From: an uncultured Prevotellaceae bacterium
GTDB lineage: Bacteria; Bacteroidota; Bacteroidia; Bacteroidales; Bacteroidaceae
Reading direction: 5' to 3'
NCBI GenBank assembly: GCA_947168045.1
Contig: CAMVKN010000001.1
Coordinates: forward strand, 1-64,000
Length of the DNA: 64,000 bases
The stretch's first letter is position 1; every line of letters begins with the position of its first letter. Shown piece by piece: positions 49,663 to 58,704 of the stretch. Position numbers and translations under genes: made by a program. The notes below the pieces were generated by a model, which worked only from the letters and a program-made list of their open reading frames with translations, ran no database searches and was not told the origin of the DNA.

Positions 49663-51729
49663 ATGGGAATCTTTAAGAAATTATTTGGAAAGAAAGAGGT
49701 AAAAGAAGACACAAAACCTCTTATTGATATTGATGACATGTTAATGAAAACATTCTTTCGGTATGAAGCTGCATATCGACATCAAAAAATTGTACTCCCC
49801 CGTTTCAAATCAACAAATGGTATACCTCTAAAAAGTATTTTGGAGAAACTATTACCTGACGTCGTATCAAAAATAAACGACATGACGGAATTGCGCACAA
49901 TCCAAATAAGTGCGGTTGAAACCAATAGCCAACATTTTATAAATCCAGAACAAGCTCTTTCATGTGATTTGTTTTGGAATATGTTTTATAAAAATGATGA
50001 CGGAGAATTATATCCGTTAACAGGAACAAATATAACCCTTACTATTAGAACAAATGGAGAGAATGTCCCCTCATATATTGTACTTTTTGCTAGGGGGACC
50101 TCCAACGGCCCTGATGCAGCATACATCCGCATCTCTCTCATGATACCAAAAGATGGAGAAGACGATCTGAGGAGTTCTAAATCAAATAGTGTTCCTACAA
50201 TGACAAGTTTCTTGATAGCTTGTGATACGAATGACAACCCTAAGATTTTTGAGGAATATGAGGAAGCAGAGGCAAGGGTATGGAATAGTTTGAAAGCAGG
50301 AAAAGCGCTTCGTGATGAGATGGATTTGGAACTATTCCATGGAATAGGTGAATTCCAACCATATGCAGAATACATTGGATATGGCAAATATCTCTACGAA
50401 AATAACAGATATTATGATGCCTATACAATTTTCATAAGGGCTATCAATTATCTAAGGACACATCCAATAGATGACATGAGTGATTATTATGAGGTTTGTA
50501 AATATACAGCTATATGTCTAATGAAGCACAATCATTATGAAAAAGCTGGATATTTTTATTCAATGGCTTATAGTGGAGGCGCAATTACAATTGATGAATA
50601 TGAAAAGTTCTTAGTTGCTATTGCAGATATTAGGTCAATAGATTGTCTAAGTGCAGATTTAATTAACAAACATGGTTCTGATATAGACAAATGGCCTCAA
50701 GAAGCCCAGAATAAATATAATACTATTTTCTTTCATTACAAAAAGAATTGCGAAGACGATAAAGAACGAAGTGACAAAGTGTCTTTCTATTCTGATTATG
50801 CTATTGGGCTCATCTTGCAGAGGATTGCCAATATTGAGGAAAATACTATTGATGGCATGAATGTTATTTCTCCAGACGGGACAGTTACCACAATGACGGA
50901 TAGAGAGCAGATATGGAATGAAAGTATCTATAATTATTTGATTCCAGGAACAACCATTGTTTTTCCTTATTCAAGAGCGCATTATGCCACAGGCGATGAA
51001 GAAGACAAATCAATTCTTAGCCATGCTTCATCTATCATTATTCGAATTAATAGTGCAAATAATGAAAGAAATTTGGTAAGAGTAAATATTATGATTCCGA
51101 ACTTCAATAATAATGATGATAGACTTGGCACATCAGCTACTAATGATCCAATTAGTTATTCCTTGATAATGTCCTCAAAAAATGAACCTTTGTTGGCAGG
51201 AGAGAAGGATATGAATGCGATATTTGATTATGCATTGAAGTGTATCAATCAAAACAGGTTCTTTGAGGCTCAGATAGCATATTTATACCTTTATAAAAAA
51301 CTTGCAGTTAATAGACTATCTTTAACCGACGAAGAAAAAGAACAATTTTATAGGACTGCATATTGTTTAGGTTTCTGCTTTGAAGAGCTCCAAGACCATG
51401 AAGTTGCTCTTTTCTATTTGGAAATGGCAAGTTGTTCTGGTCTTGACAGTCATATACAAGAGTATATTAACGCTTTAGTAAACAATCGTGACCCAAGAGC
51501 TTTGGAGTTTATCAGAAAAGTCAAGAATTCAGGTTTTGATGGTGATCCTGAGTCTAAATCATACCAATTTCATTATGCATTTTTAAATAGAAGAGAGGCG
51601 TATGTTCTTATCGATTTACAGAAATATGACGAGGCAGAAGCACTTCTTAAAGAAATGTTGAATGACCCTATGAGCAAAGAATTTGCAGAGGGTGAATTAA
51701 AGTACATTGAGCAATTGAGAAATCAGTAA
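49663..51729 (+). CDS. large protein with two copies of an unknown beta domain plus TPR-like helices
   Basis: 688 residues, cytoplasmic. Two similar modules: residues ~45-290 and ~395-640. Each has a beta-rich part ending in a shared pattern (AAYIRISLMIPKDGEDD and NLVRVNIMIPNFNNNDD, then FLIACDTNDNP and SLIMSSKNEP) followed by TPR-like helices (LYENNRYYDAYTIFIRAI and INQNRFFEAQIAYLYLY). A last TPR hairpin (LINRREAY-like region to YDEAEALLKEML) ends it. I know no family for the beta domain. It lies 12 bases after the nuclease-like gene. Confidence 0.65.
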   Translation: MGIFKKLFGKKEVKEDTKPLIDIDDMLMKTFFRYEAAYRHQKIVLPRFKSTNGIPLKSILEKLLPDVVSKINDMTELRTIQISAVETNSQHFINPEQALSCDLFWNMFYKNDDGELYPLTGTNITLTIRTNGENVPSYIVLFARGTSNGPDAAYIRISLMIPKDGEDDLRSSKSNSVPTMTSFLIACDTNDNPKIFEEYEEAEARVWNSLKAGKALRDEMDLELFHGIGEFQPYAEYIGYGKYLYENNRYYDAYTIFIRAINYLRTHPIDDMSDYYEVCKYTAICLMKHNHYEKAGYFYSMAYSGGAITIDEYEKFLVAIADIRSIDCLSADLINKHGSDIDKWPQEAQNKYNTIFFHYKKNCEDDKERSDKVSFYSDYAIGLILQRIANIEENTIDGMNVISPDGTVTTMTDREQIWNESIYNYLIPGTTIVFPYSRAHYATGDEEDKSILSHASSIIIRINSANNERNLVRVNIMIPNFNNNDDRLGTSATNDPISYSLIMSSKNEPLLAGEKDMNAIFDYALKCINQNRFFEAQIAYLYLYKKLAVNRLSLTDEEKEQFYRTAYCLGFCFEELQDHEVALFYLEMASCSGLDSHIQEYINALVNNRDPRALEFIRKVKNSGFDGDPESKSYQFHYAFLNRREAYVLIDLQKYDEAEALLKEMLNDPMSKEFAEGELKYIEQLRNQ

Positions 51730-51732
51730 TAT

Positions 51733-52323
51733 ATGAAGAAACGCCTTAAGATTTGTATCTGGATGATTGGAATCTTGGCTGCATTATGTCTCGCCATCAT
51801 GCTGGTCTGCAACCAGATTGTGGTTAATAATGCAAAGGGAAAGGTGTTCTCTGACATTGACAGCATCGAATATAGCAAGGTGGGGCTACTGTTGGGAACG
51901 ACTCCTCAGGCTCGCATTGGACGTATCACTAACTATTTCTTTGTTTATCGAATCGATGCAGCGGAACAATTGTTTAAGGCAGGGAAGATAGAGAAGATTC
52001 TGATTAGTGGTGATGAAAATAGTTTGGATGGAGTGAATGAGCCAGAATGCATGAGGGACTCGTTGGTAGCACGTGGTGTACCAGCAAGTGCAATCATCTT
52101 GGATGGTAAGGGCTACAGGACGATTTGCTCTGTGGTCAATGCCAACAAGGTGTATGGCTTAAAGAGCTTTACGATTATCTCGCAGAAGTTCCATAACGAG
52201 AGGGCCATATATCAGGCAGAGCATCTTGGGCTTGACGTAGAGAACATTCAGGCTATAACGCCAAAGATCCCAAGTCAAGGCGATCCTATCTTACCACTAT
52301 CCGTGAATATTTCGCGAGAGTGA
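51733..52323 (+). CDS. SanA/YdcF-family membrane protein, C-terminus frameshifted
   Basis: 196 residues as read. N-terminal membrane anchor (IWMIGILAALCLAIMLVC) then a DUF218/SanA domain: KVGLLLGTTPQ, FKAGKIEKILISGDENSLD, MRDSLVARGVPASAIILDGKGYRT, FTIISQKFHNERAIYQAEHLG. SanA/ElyC proteins affect envelope integrity. After QAI the frame departs from family sequence; the next frame (to 52367) continues it as NAKDPKSRRSYLTTIREYF and RVKMFLDLM. A one-base deletion near 52255 restores this. Either an assembly error or a real truncation. Confidence 0.82.
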   Translation: MKKRLKICIWMIGILAALCLAIMLVCNQIVVNNAKGKVFSDIDSIEYSKVGLLLGTTPQARIGRITNYFFVYRIDAAEQLFKAGKIEKILISGDENSLDGVNEPECMRDSLVARGVPASAIILDGKGYRTICSVVNANKVYGLKSFTIISQKFHNERAIYQAEHLGLDVENIQAITPKIPSQGDPILPLSVNISRE

Positions 52324-52389
52324 AGATGTTTCTGGATCTAATGACTGATAAAACTGACAGAGAATAACATTTAAACGGAATAAAATTAT

Positions 52390-52397
52390 TAACTTTG
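52390..52397 (+). promoter_or_regulatory. -7 box for the YhcG gene
   Basis: TAACTTTG, 15 bases before the ATG at 52413. Confidence 0.6.
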
Positions 52398-52412
52398 CAA
52401 ACGAAACGAGAT

Positions 52413-53459
52413 ATGGCAAGCGAAATTATTCAAATAAACGAATCGGAGTACAATGCAATCCTGCGACAGGTTGTCGCAGTTATTGAGGATTCGAAGGCTA
52501 CTATTGCCAAGAATATCAATGTAAGTATTAACACCACACATTGGAAGATTGGTATGCTGCTCTATGAAAGGAAATTGGAGAGCAAGCATGGTAGTGGAGT
52601 AGTGAACAGGCTTTCAGTAGACTTAAAACAGATATATCCGGAAATGGGAGTATCGCCCAGAAATCTTTGGGACATGAAGAAATTCTATGAGCGTTTCAAG
52701 GATAGCGACGAGAAACTGCGACACGCTGTCGCAGTTTTGCCCTGGTGGAACACTTTGAAACTGATGAGCAAACTTGGAGATAACGATGAGGCTATCCTGT
52801 ACTATGCACAAGAAACGGTGAGGAAAGGCTGGAATCGCGACTTACTGTTGAATGCCCTAAAGATGAAAATGCATGAGAATCAGCCTGCACCCATAGACAA
52901 CAACTTTGAGAAGACTCTTCCTGCCGTACAGGCTGCTTATGCCAACGAAGTGTTTAGCAGCAGGTATAACCTGGGATTCCTTGGGGTGACAGAACCTATA
53001 GCAGAATTGGAACTGGAAGAAAGGCTTGTGAATAAAGTGAAGCAGTTCCTCTTAGAGTTAGGCAAGGGGTTCACCTATATCGGCAATCAGTATGTCTTGG
53101 AATATAATGGTAAAGAAAGCAAGGTCGATTTGTTGTTCTTTCATCGAGGTCTGCACTGCCTTGTAGCAATGGATTTAAAGATTGGAGAGTTCCGTCCAGA
53201 ATATGCAGGAAAGATGAACTATTACTTGTCATTACTTGACCGCTTGGAGCGCAGAGAGGACGAGAACCGCTCAATAGGTATTATCCTTTGTGCTGAGAAG
53301 GACAACATAGAAGTTGAACTTGCATTGGAAGATATGGGTAAGCCTATTGGCGTTGCGGATTATCAATTGATCATTCCTAAAGACGAACTACAGAAAGTCA
53401 TTAATGATGAAATTGAATCATACGAGAATGACAAAAGACTGGAGAAGGAAAGTGATTAG
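52413..53459 (+). CDS. YhcG-type PD-(D/E)XK nuclease (DUF1016)
   Basis: A 348-residue protein of the YhcG family. The N-terminal DUF1016 helical domain spans ~10-180 (ATIAKNINVSINTTHWKIG, SPRNLWDMKKFYERF, LPWWNTLKLMSK). The C-terminal nuclease core has D239 (SKVDLLFFHRGL) and D254-x-K256 (AMDLKIGEFRPEYAGKM). Such proteins often sit in restriction, prophage or defence islands and have been linked to DNA recombination. The start at 52413 follows the promoter box; the ATG at 52395 lies on it. It is last in the AT-rich island. Confidence 0.9.
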   Translation: MASEIIQINESEYNAILRQVVAVIEDSKATIAKNINVSINTTHWKIGMLLYERKLESKHGSGVVNRLSVDLKQIYPEMGVSPRNLWDMKKFYERFKDSDEKLRHAVAVLPWWNTLKLMSKLGDNDEAILYYAQETVRKGWNRDLLLNALKMKMHENQPAPIDNNFEKTLPAVQAAYANEVFSSRYNLGFLGVTEPIAELELEERLVNKVKQFLLELGKGFTYIGNQYVLEYNGKESKVDLLFFHRGLHCLVAMDLKIGEFRPEYAGKMNYYLSLLDRLERREDENRSIGIILCAEKDNIEVELALEDMGKPIGVADYQLIIPKDELQKVINDEIESYENDKRLEKESD

Positions 53460-53498
53460 AAAAATTGTGCTATGTTTAGTGGATTCAGAAGAAATGAT

Positions 53499-53553
53499 TA
53501 CCTTTGCACCCGGTGATGAGTCATAAAACGGCTGGTGACTCTTCATCGGGTGC
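53499..53553 (+). promoter_or_regulatory. -7 box followed by an 18-bp hairpin
   Basis: TACCTTTG at 53499-53506, then GCACCCGGTGATGAGTCA paired with TGACTCTTCATCGGGTGC (53536-53553, two mismatches). No proper gene follows; a 14-codon ORF from 53516 is the only frame. Possible small-RNA promoter or relic. Confidence 0.4.
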
Positions 53554-53668
53554 TCATTGAAAGCGATTTATAGCAGAACGCAGAATTAAGAACGGTCTCC
53601 AATCCATAACCCATTTTTTCCTCAATTCCCCAGACTGCCTTTATTTATAGAAATCCTGCAAATTCTTA

Positions 53669-53809
53669 CAAAGTTACGAAAAAACGAGGGAAATGAAAAG
53701 AAAAACCTGATTTCTTTTCATTTCCGAGTGCAAAGTAACTTCGGCAAAGCCAAAGTTACGAAAAGTCGAGAGAAGAACAAAACAAACGCGTTTGTTTTTT
53801 CTTCCGAGA
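53669..53809. repeat. 141-bp direct repeat, right copy
   Basis: Same orientation as 46601-46741 with one substitution. It is followed at once by a further partial unit (GGCAAAGTTACGAAAAAACG, 53832). The gap 53460-54579 otherwise contains only the composite cassette and promoters. Confidence 0.95.
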
Positions 53810-53857
53810 CCAAGTAAGTTCGCCGTGACAGCGGCAAAGTTACGAAAAAACGAGGGA

Positions 53858-54465
53858 AATGAAAAAGAAAAGCAAAAAAAATAGTGCACCAAGTGCACCT
53901 ATTAACTATAACGCATTGACTTACGAGTCGTTGACTGGTGCACCAATGGTTCAAATCGAGTACCTGATGGTGCACCAGGAGCATCTGATGGTGCACCTGA
54001 GGCACCTGATGGGACACCTGGGCACATCCGAATGAATCTTAGCAACGATGAAACCACGGTTTTTTGATAAATTCTCGAGAGAATTTGACAACAACTCGGC
54101 ACTTTACGAGATTATCTCCATGAGATAATTCAATAACTCGGCACTTTACGGAATTATCTCCATGAGTTATTCCAACAACTCGGCACTTTACGGATTTATC
54201 CCCATGAGATATTCCAATAACTCGGCCACTTATTCCAATCACCCGTAAATATGGCGATAAAATCGCCACAAACAAAACAATTGCAGAACTATATACTCCC
54301 CTCCCAAGGGAGGGGCTGGGGGAGGGGCTTCTGGGGGGAGGGGCTTCTGGTGCTCGTTGGTGCACCAACCATCCTTGTTGCTGCACCAACCAACGACTTG
54401 CGAACCAACCGATTAAGGCCCAAAGGTGCACTTAGTGCCCTACTTTTTCTGGTTTCCTTATTACA
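53858..54465. repeat. composite palindromic cassette, copy 2
   Basis: The arm starts with ATAGTGCACCAAGTGCACCT and its mirror GGTGCACTTAGTGC ends near 54441, with flanking pyrimidine/purine tails to 54465. Core order as in copy 1: AAATTCTCGAGAGAATTT; then 3.5 copies of a 42-base unit (54083-54235) containing AACTCGGCACTTTACG and the palindrome ATTATCTC-CAT-GAGATAAT; then CCACTTATTCCAATCACCCG; then TATACTCCCCTCCC with its complement GGGAGGGGCT. No credible gene inside. Confidence 0.88.
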
Positions 54466-54503
54466 TAGTTTTTTAGCGTTCATTCCCAAAAAAAGTTATA
54501 AAA

Positions 54504-54535
54504 TTTGCACATCTCAATAATTATGTATACTTTTG
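54504..54535 (+). promoter_or_regulatory. promoter of the S41 peptidase gene
   Basis: -33 TTTG at 54504-54507 and -7 TACTTTTG at 54528-54535, spaced by 20 bases; start codon 44 bases later. Confidence 0.7.
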
Positions 54536-54579
54536 CCGCCAACAATAAACATCGACACACATTTGTCCTAAGAGTAAAC

Positions 54580-56241
54580 ATGAAGAGAAGCATCATGCTG
54601 ATGGCCACGGCCCTGTTGATGACCGTTGCCACCCAAGCACAGAACCACAACATGGAGGTGGGCAAGAACCTGGAGATATTCAACACCCTCTACAGCCAGC
54701 TGGACCTGTTCTATGTGGACTCGCTTAACCCCACACAGACCATGACGGCAGGCATCAAGGGCATGCTACGCTCGCTCGACCCCTACACCGAATACTATCC
54801 CGAGGAGGAGACGAAGCAGCTGGAGATGATGCTCACGGGCAAGTATGCCGGCATCGGCGCACTGGTGAAATACCACACGCGACTGAAGCGCGTGGTCATC
54901 GACGAGCCCTACGAGGGGATGCCCGCCGCCGAGGTGGGCCTGAAGAAGGGCGACATCATCCTGAGCATCGACGACTCGGTGATGACGGACAAGACGGTGA
55001 ACTACGTCAGCAGCCACCTGCGCGGCGACCCCGGCACCACCTTCGTCCTGCGTGTAAAGCGGCCATCGACGAACAAGGAGATGAAGTTCCGCATCACACG
55101 GCGCAACATCAAGCTGCCTGAGCTGCCCTTCTACGGCATGCGCAGCGACTCGATAGGCTACATCAACCTGAACCAGTTTACCGAGGACTGCTCGAAGGAG
55201 GTGCGCCGCGCCTTCGTCGAGCTGAAGCACCAGGGGGCCAAGGCCCTCATCTTCGACCTGCGCAGCAACGGCGGCGGCTCGGAGATGGAGGCGGTGAACA
55301 CGGTGAACATCTGGGTGCCGCAGAAACAGAAGGTGGTGGAGAACCGCGGAAAGGTGGCACAGGCCAGCCGGACATACGAGACACGCCTGGAGCCGGTGGA
55401 CACCCTGATGCCCGTGGTGGTGCTCGTCAACGGCGAGACGGCATCGGCCAGCGAGATTACCAGCGGGGCGCTGCAGGACCTGGACCGTGCCGTCATCCTC
55501 GGCACGCGCACCTACGGCAAGGGCCTGGTACAGGTGCCCTTAGACCTGCCCTACCACGCCAACGTGAAGATAACGACGTCGAAATACTACATCCCCTCGG
55601 GACGCTGCATACAGGCCATCAACTACAACCGCCAGACGGGTGCCGCCTACACTGAGCACATCCCTGACTCGCTGACACGCGTGTTCCACACACTGGGCGG
55701 ACGCGAGGTGCGCGACGGCGGCGGCATCAAGCCCGACATCGAGGTGAAGAACGACACCATGCCCAACATTGCCTACTACCTCTCGGCAGGAGGGCTGGAC
55801 AGCACAGAGGTGATGTTCGACTATGTGGTGGACTACATCACACGCCATGAGCAGATAGCAGCACCTGCCGACTTCCACCTCACCGATGCTGACTGGCAGG
55901 AGTTCTGCCAGCGCGTCGTGGACAGCGGATTCACCTACGACAACCTCAGCCACAAGCAGTTCGACGAGCTGGTCAGGATGGCGAAGTTCGAGGGATACTA
56001 CGAGGAGACACGCGACCTCTTCGACGCACTGAAGCAGAAGCTGCACCACGACGTGGGAACAGAGCTGAACCGCCATCGCGACTCCATACAGAAGATGATT
56101 GAGATGGACATCATCGGGGCCTACTACTATCAGCGGGGCAGCCTGGAAGCCAGCCTGGACGGCGACAAGCAGCTGCAGGAGGCCGAGCGCCTGCTGAAGA
56201 ACCCAGAGGAATATCGCAGGATTCTCGCGCCAGTGCGCTGA
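54580..56241 (+). CDS. S41-family C-terminal processing peptidase
   Basis: 553 residues; signal peptide KRSIMLMATALLMTVATQA. A PDZ domain (~85-165, VGLKKGDIILSIDDSVM) precedes the tail-specific protease core: LIFDLRSNGGGSEMEAV, catalytic S291 in TASASEITSG and K314 in RTYGKGLVQ. These periplasmic enzymes cut proteins with non-polar C-termini and act in envelope quality control or peptidoglycan-enzyme turnover. The long C-terminal extension (~400-553) is usual in Bacteroidetes members. The upstream ATG at 54505 lies before the -7 box, so 54580 is chosen. Confidence 0.93.
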   Translation: MKRSIMLMATALLMTVATQAQNHNMEVGKNLEIFNTLYSQLDLFYVDSLNPTQTMTAGIKGMLRSLDPYTEYYPEEETKQLEMMLTGKYAGIGALVKYHTRLKRVVIDEPYEGMPAAEVGLKKGDIILSIDDSVMTDKTVNYVSSHLRGDPGTTFVLRVKRPSTNKEMKFRITRRNIKLPELPFYGMRSDSIGYINLNQFTEDCSKEVRRAFVELKHQGAKALIFDLRSNGGGSEMEAVNTVNIWVPQKQKVVENRGKVAQASRTYETRLEPVDTLMPVVVLVNGETASASEITSGALQDLDRAVILGTRTYGKGLVQVPLDLPYHANVKITTSKYYIPSGRCIQAINYNRQTGAAYTEHIPDSLTRVFHTLGGREVRDGGGIKPDIEVKNDTMPNIAYYLSAGGLDSTEVMFDYVVDYITRHEQIAAPADFHLTDADWQEFCQRVVDSGFTYDNLSHKQFDELVRMAKFEGYYEETRDLFDALKQKLHHDVGTELNRHRDSIQKMIEMDIIGAYYYQRGSLEASLDGDKQLQEAERLLKNPEEYRRILAPVR

Positions 56242-56311
56242 CAAGAGCACTACCGCCAAACAATTCTTCATAATTTAACTCAAACTTAATCATTGAATGG
56301 AGGAAAAGGGC

Positions 56312-57232
56312 TCAGTAGGTGATGTAGGGACGCAGACGCTCGATGACCTCGTCGCCAAAGTCGGGTAGCAGGCGCAGGTCGCCGATATCGTTGATGGGGC
56401 CGTTTTGCCGACGGTAGTCCACGATGGCACGGGCCTGATAGAAGTTGATGTAGGGATGCCGCTTGAGGTCGTTCAGCGACAGGCTGTTGACGTTCAGCTG
56501 CTGCACGCCGCCAGCACCCAGGGTGAGATACGGCAGGGCCTCCTGCGGAAAGCCATCTATCTCGTCGAGCTGCGCCAGCGTGGTGAAGCCCCCTAAGCGC
56601 TGACGGTAGTCCACGATGCGGCGGGCATAGTAGGGGCCAATGCCGGGCACACGCTGCAGCGCCGTGGTGTCAGCCGTTGACAGGTCGATGGTCTCGCCCT
56701 TAGCCAGCTTCACGGGGTAGCGCGGCGTGAAGGCGCTGTCGGCAGAAGCGGCAGCCACCTCACGGCGTGGGAAGAGGTCGGCAGCCGGACGATAGTCGGC
56801 ACCAATGGTGATATATGGCTCCAGCTCACGATACTGTCCCACGGTGAGACCGTAGAGGCGGGCGAAGTCAGCCTTGGTGCGGTAGATGCCGCCGGCAGCC
56901 CGATATTTGTAGATGTTGCGCACCTGCCAACGCTGCAGACCCAGGCGCAGCAGCTGTGTGCTGTCAGCCGTGTTCGGGTCGAAGGGGAAGCGCTCGGCAA
57001 CGGGAGCCGCTGCAATGGTGCCATCGTTGATAGGGCGCTGGGAGGAGGACGGCGCTACTGCCACGGTGGCGGCGGCAACAGGGCTGCTATCCGTAAGGGG
57101 GCTGACGGGGGTGGTGTCACGGCCACCGACGAGGGCCACGGCCACCACAGCCACCACAAAGACGGTGAGGGCCGCAAGGATGATGCGGCGGTCGCTCTTG
57201 ATGATATAGAAGAACTTACGCAGCACTGCCAC
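56312..57232 (-). CDS. membrane-anchored helix-hairpin-helix protein (ComEA-like)
   Basis: 306 residues. One N-terminal membrane helix (LAALTVFVVAVVAVALVGG), a low-complexity Ser/Ala/Val linker, then three to four HhH motifs of the ComEA/PsbU type: FDPNTADSTQLLRLGLQRWQ, IDLSTADTTALQRVPGIGPY, LNVNSLSLNDLKRHPYINFY. Such proteins bind DNA at the cell surface during uptake, or serve as structural helices in the envelope. It lies 6 bases after the Na+ symporter gene. No competence pilus genes are nearby. Confidence 0.85.
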   Translation of the reverse strand: MAVLRKFFYIIKSDRRIILAALTVFVVAVVAVALVGGRDTTPVSPLTDSSPVAAATVAVAPSSSQRPINDGTIAAAPVAERFPFDPNTADSTQLLRLGLQRWQVRNIYKYRAAGGIYRTKADFARLYGLTVGQYRELEPYITIGADYRPAADLFPRREVAAASADSAFTPRYPVKLAKGETIDLSTADTTALQRVPGIGPYYARRIVDYRQRLGGFTTLAQLDEIDGFPQEALPYLTLGAGGVQQLNVNSLSLNDLKRHPYINFYQARAIVDYRRQNGPINDIGDLRLLPDFGDEVIERLRPYITY

Positions 57233-57238
57233 GGCGAC

Positions 57239-58591
57239 TTAGATGACCCCCATCTGGTTGAGGAACACCAGCAGGATGGCGATGGGACAGACAAAACGCA
57301 CGCTGAAGAGGAAGAGCCCGATGAAGCGGCTCTGCAGTGTGCCCTGGTTGGTGAGCTCGTCGACGATGATGTGACGCGGCACGTACCACCCCACGAACAG
57401 GCAGGTGAGGAAGCCACCCAAGGGCAGGAAGATCTGACCCGTGGTGAAGTCGAAGAGGTCGAAGAGGCTCATGCCGAAGAGCGACAGGTCGGCATTGTAG
57501 AACGACAGCGAGCAGAACGTGCCGATGATGCAGCAGACGGCGGTGACGATGGTGGCCGCCTTGGTGCGCGACAGGTGGAAGTCCTCGTGGAGGAACGCTG
57601 TGCACACCTCGTGCAGCGACATCAGCGACGTCAGCGCGGCTACCGACAGCAGCAGGTAGAACAGCGGGGCCATGGCATGTCCCACGAAGGGCACTGCTGA
57701 GAAGGCCTCGTTGAAGACGTTGGGCAGGGTGATGAACACCAGCGACGGCCCGGCACCCACATCGCCGCCGACGCTGAACACGGCGGGAAAAATCATCAGG
57801 CCCGCCAGGACGGCTATCACCGTGTCGATGCTGGCAATCTGTGTAGCCGACTTCAGCAGGTGGGTGTCGCGGTTGAAGTAGCTGGCATAGGTCACCAGAC
57901 AGCCCATGCCCAAGGAGAGCGAATAGAAAGCCTGTCCCAGGGCTGCCAGCAGGGTGCTGCCGTCGACCTTGGAGAAGTCGGGGCTGAAGAGGAAGGTGAT
58001 GCCCTGCCGGGCACCCGGCAGCAGGCAGGCTGACACGGCAATGATGAGCAACAGGATGAACAGCACGGGCATCATCAGCTTCGAAGCGCGCTCAATGCCT
58101 TTCTGCACACCACGCACGATGACGAAGTGGGAGCAGAGGAAGAACAGCACCAGGCAGGCCACGGGCTGCCAGGGATTGGTTGAGAACGCCGTGAAATAGT
58201 CGGCCACCGCTTCAGGACTGTCGCCAAGACGGTCGGTGAGCGAGGCCCCGACATACTGCAGGCACCACCCGCTGACCACACTGTAGTAGCTGGCGATGAG
58301 GAAGCCGGTGAGCACGCCGAAATAGCCGATGAGCCGCCACGGCGTCCTGCCCGCTAACTGCTTGAAGGACTGGGCGGCATTGGCCTGTGCCCTGCGCCCG
58401 ATGATGAACTCGCACAGCATGCCAGGTATGCCGATGGCCGCCACACATAGTATATATAACAAGAGGAAAGCGGCGCCGCCGTTCTCACCCGTCAACGTGG
58501 GAAAGCGCCACACGTTGCCCAGCCCCACTGCTGAGCCTGCCGTGGCCAGCACGATGCCGATGCGGCTACCAAAGTTTGCCCTGTTGCTCAT
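57239..58591 (-). CDS. sodium-dependent neurotransmitter-symporter-family transporter
   Basis: A 450-residue NSS (LeuT-fold) transporter, probably importing an amino acid with Na+. The signature NFGSRIGIVLATAGSAVGLG and NVWRFPTLTGENGG at helix 1 carries the substrate and sodium site; about eleven helices follow, shorter than eukaryotic members as usual for bacteria. An MTT start at 58600 is also possible; a frame back to 58693 runs through the promoter. It is transcribed divergently from the VanZ-like gene and is followed by the HhH gene. Confidence 0.92.
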   Translation of the reverse strand: MSNRANFGSRIGIVLATAGSAVGLGNVWRFPTLTGENGGAAFLLLYILCVAAIGIPGMLCEFIIGRRAQANAAQSFKQLAGRTPWRLIGYFGVLTGFLIASYYSVVSGWCLQYVGASLTDRLGDSPEAVADYFTAFSTNPWQPVACLVLFFLCSHFVIVRGVQKGIERASKLMMPVLFILLLIIAVSACLLPGARQGITFLFSPDFSKVDGSTLLAALGQAFYSLSLGMGCLVTYASYFNRDTHLLKSATQIASIDTVIAVLAGLMIFPAVFSVGGDVGAGPSLVFITLPNVFNEAFSAVPFVGHAMAPLFYLLLSVAALTSLMSLHEVCTAFLHEDFHLSRTKAATIVTAVCCIIGTFCSLSFYNADLSLFGMSLFDLFDFTTGQIFLPLGGFLTCLFVGWYVPRHIIVDELTNQGTLQSRFIGLFLFSVRFVCPIAILLVFLNQMGVI

Positions 58592-58627
58592 GGTCGTCAT
58601 GGTCTGTGTTATATCAACATTGAGGTG

Positions 58628-58635
58628 CAAAAATA
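58628..58635 (-). promoter_or_regulatory. -7 box for the NSS transporter
   Basis: TATTTTTG on the minus strand, about 30 bases before the start codon. Confidence 0.5.
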
Positions 58636-58678
58636 CAACATTTTCTTCTTTTATACGCACAAAACGAAATGATTTTTG

Positions 58679-58686
58679 TACTTTTG
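58679..58686 (+). promoter_or_regulatory. -7 box for the VanZ-like gene
   Basis: TACTTTTG on the plus strand, 18 bases before the ATG at 58705. Confidence 0.5.
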
Positions 58687-58704
58687 CAGTCAATTTTTAA
58701 CATC

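Noticed and set aside
54039..54431. 130-codon minus-strand frame in cassette copy 2
   Set aside because: Repetitive translation (ISHGDKSVKCRV and similar) of the 42-base array; no conserved relation to copy 1 except palindromes.
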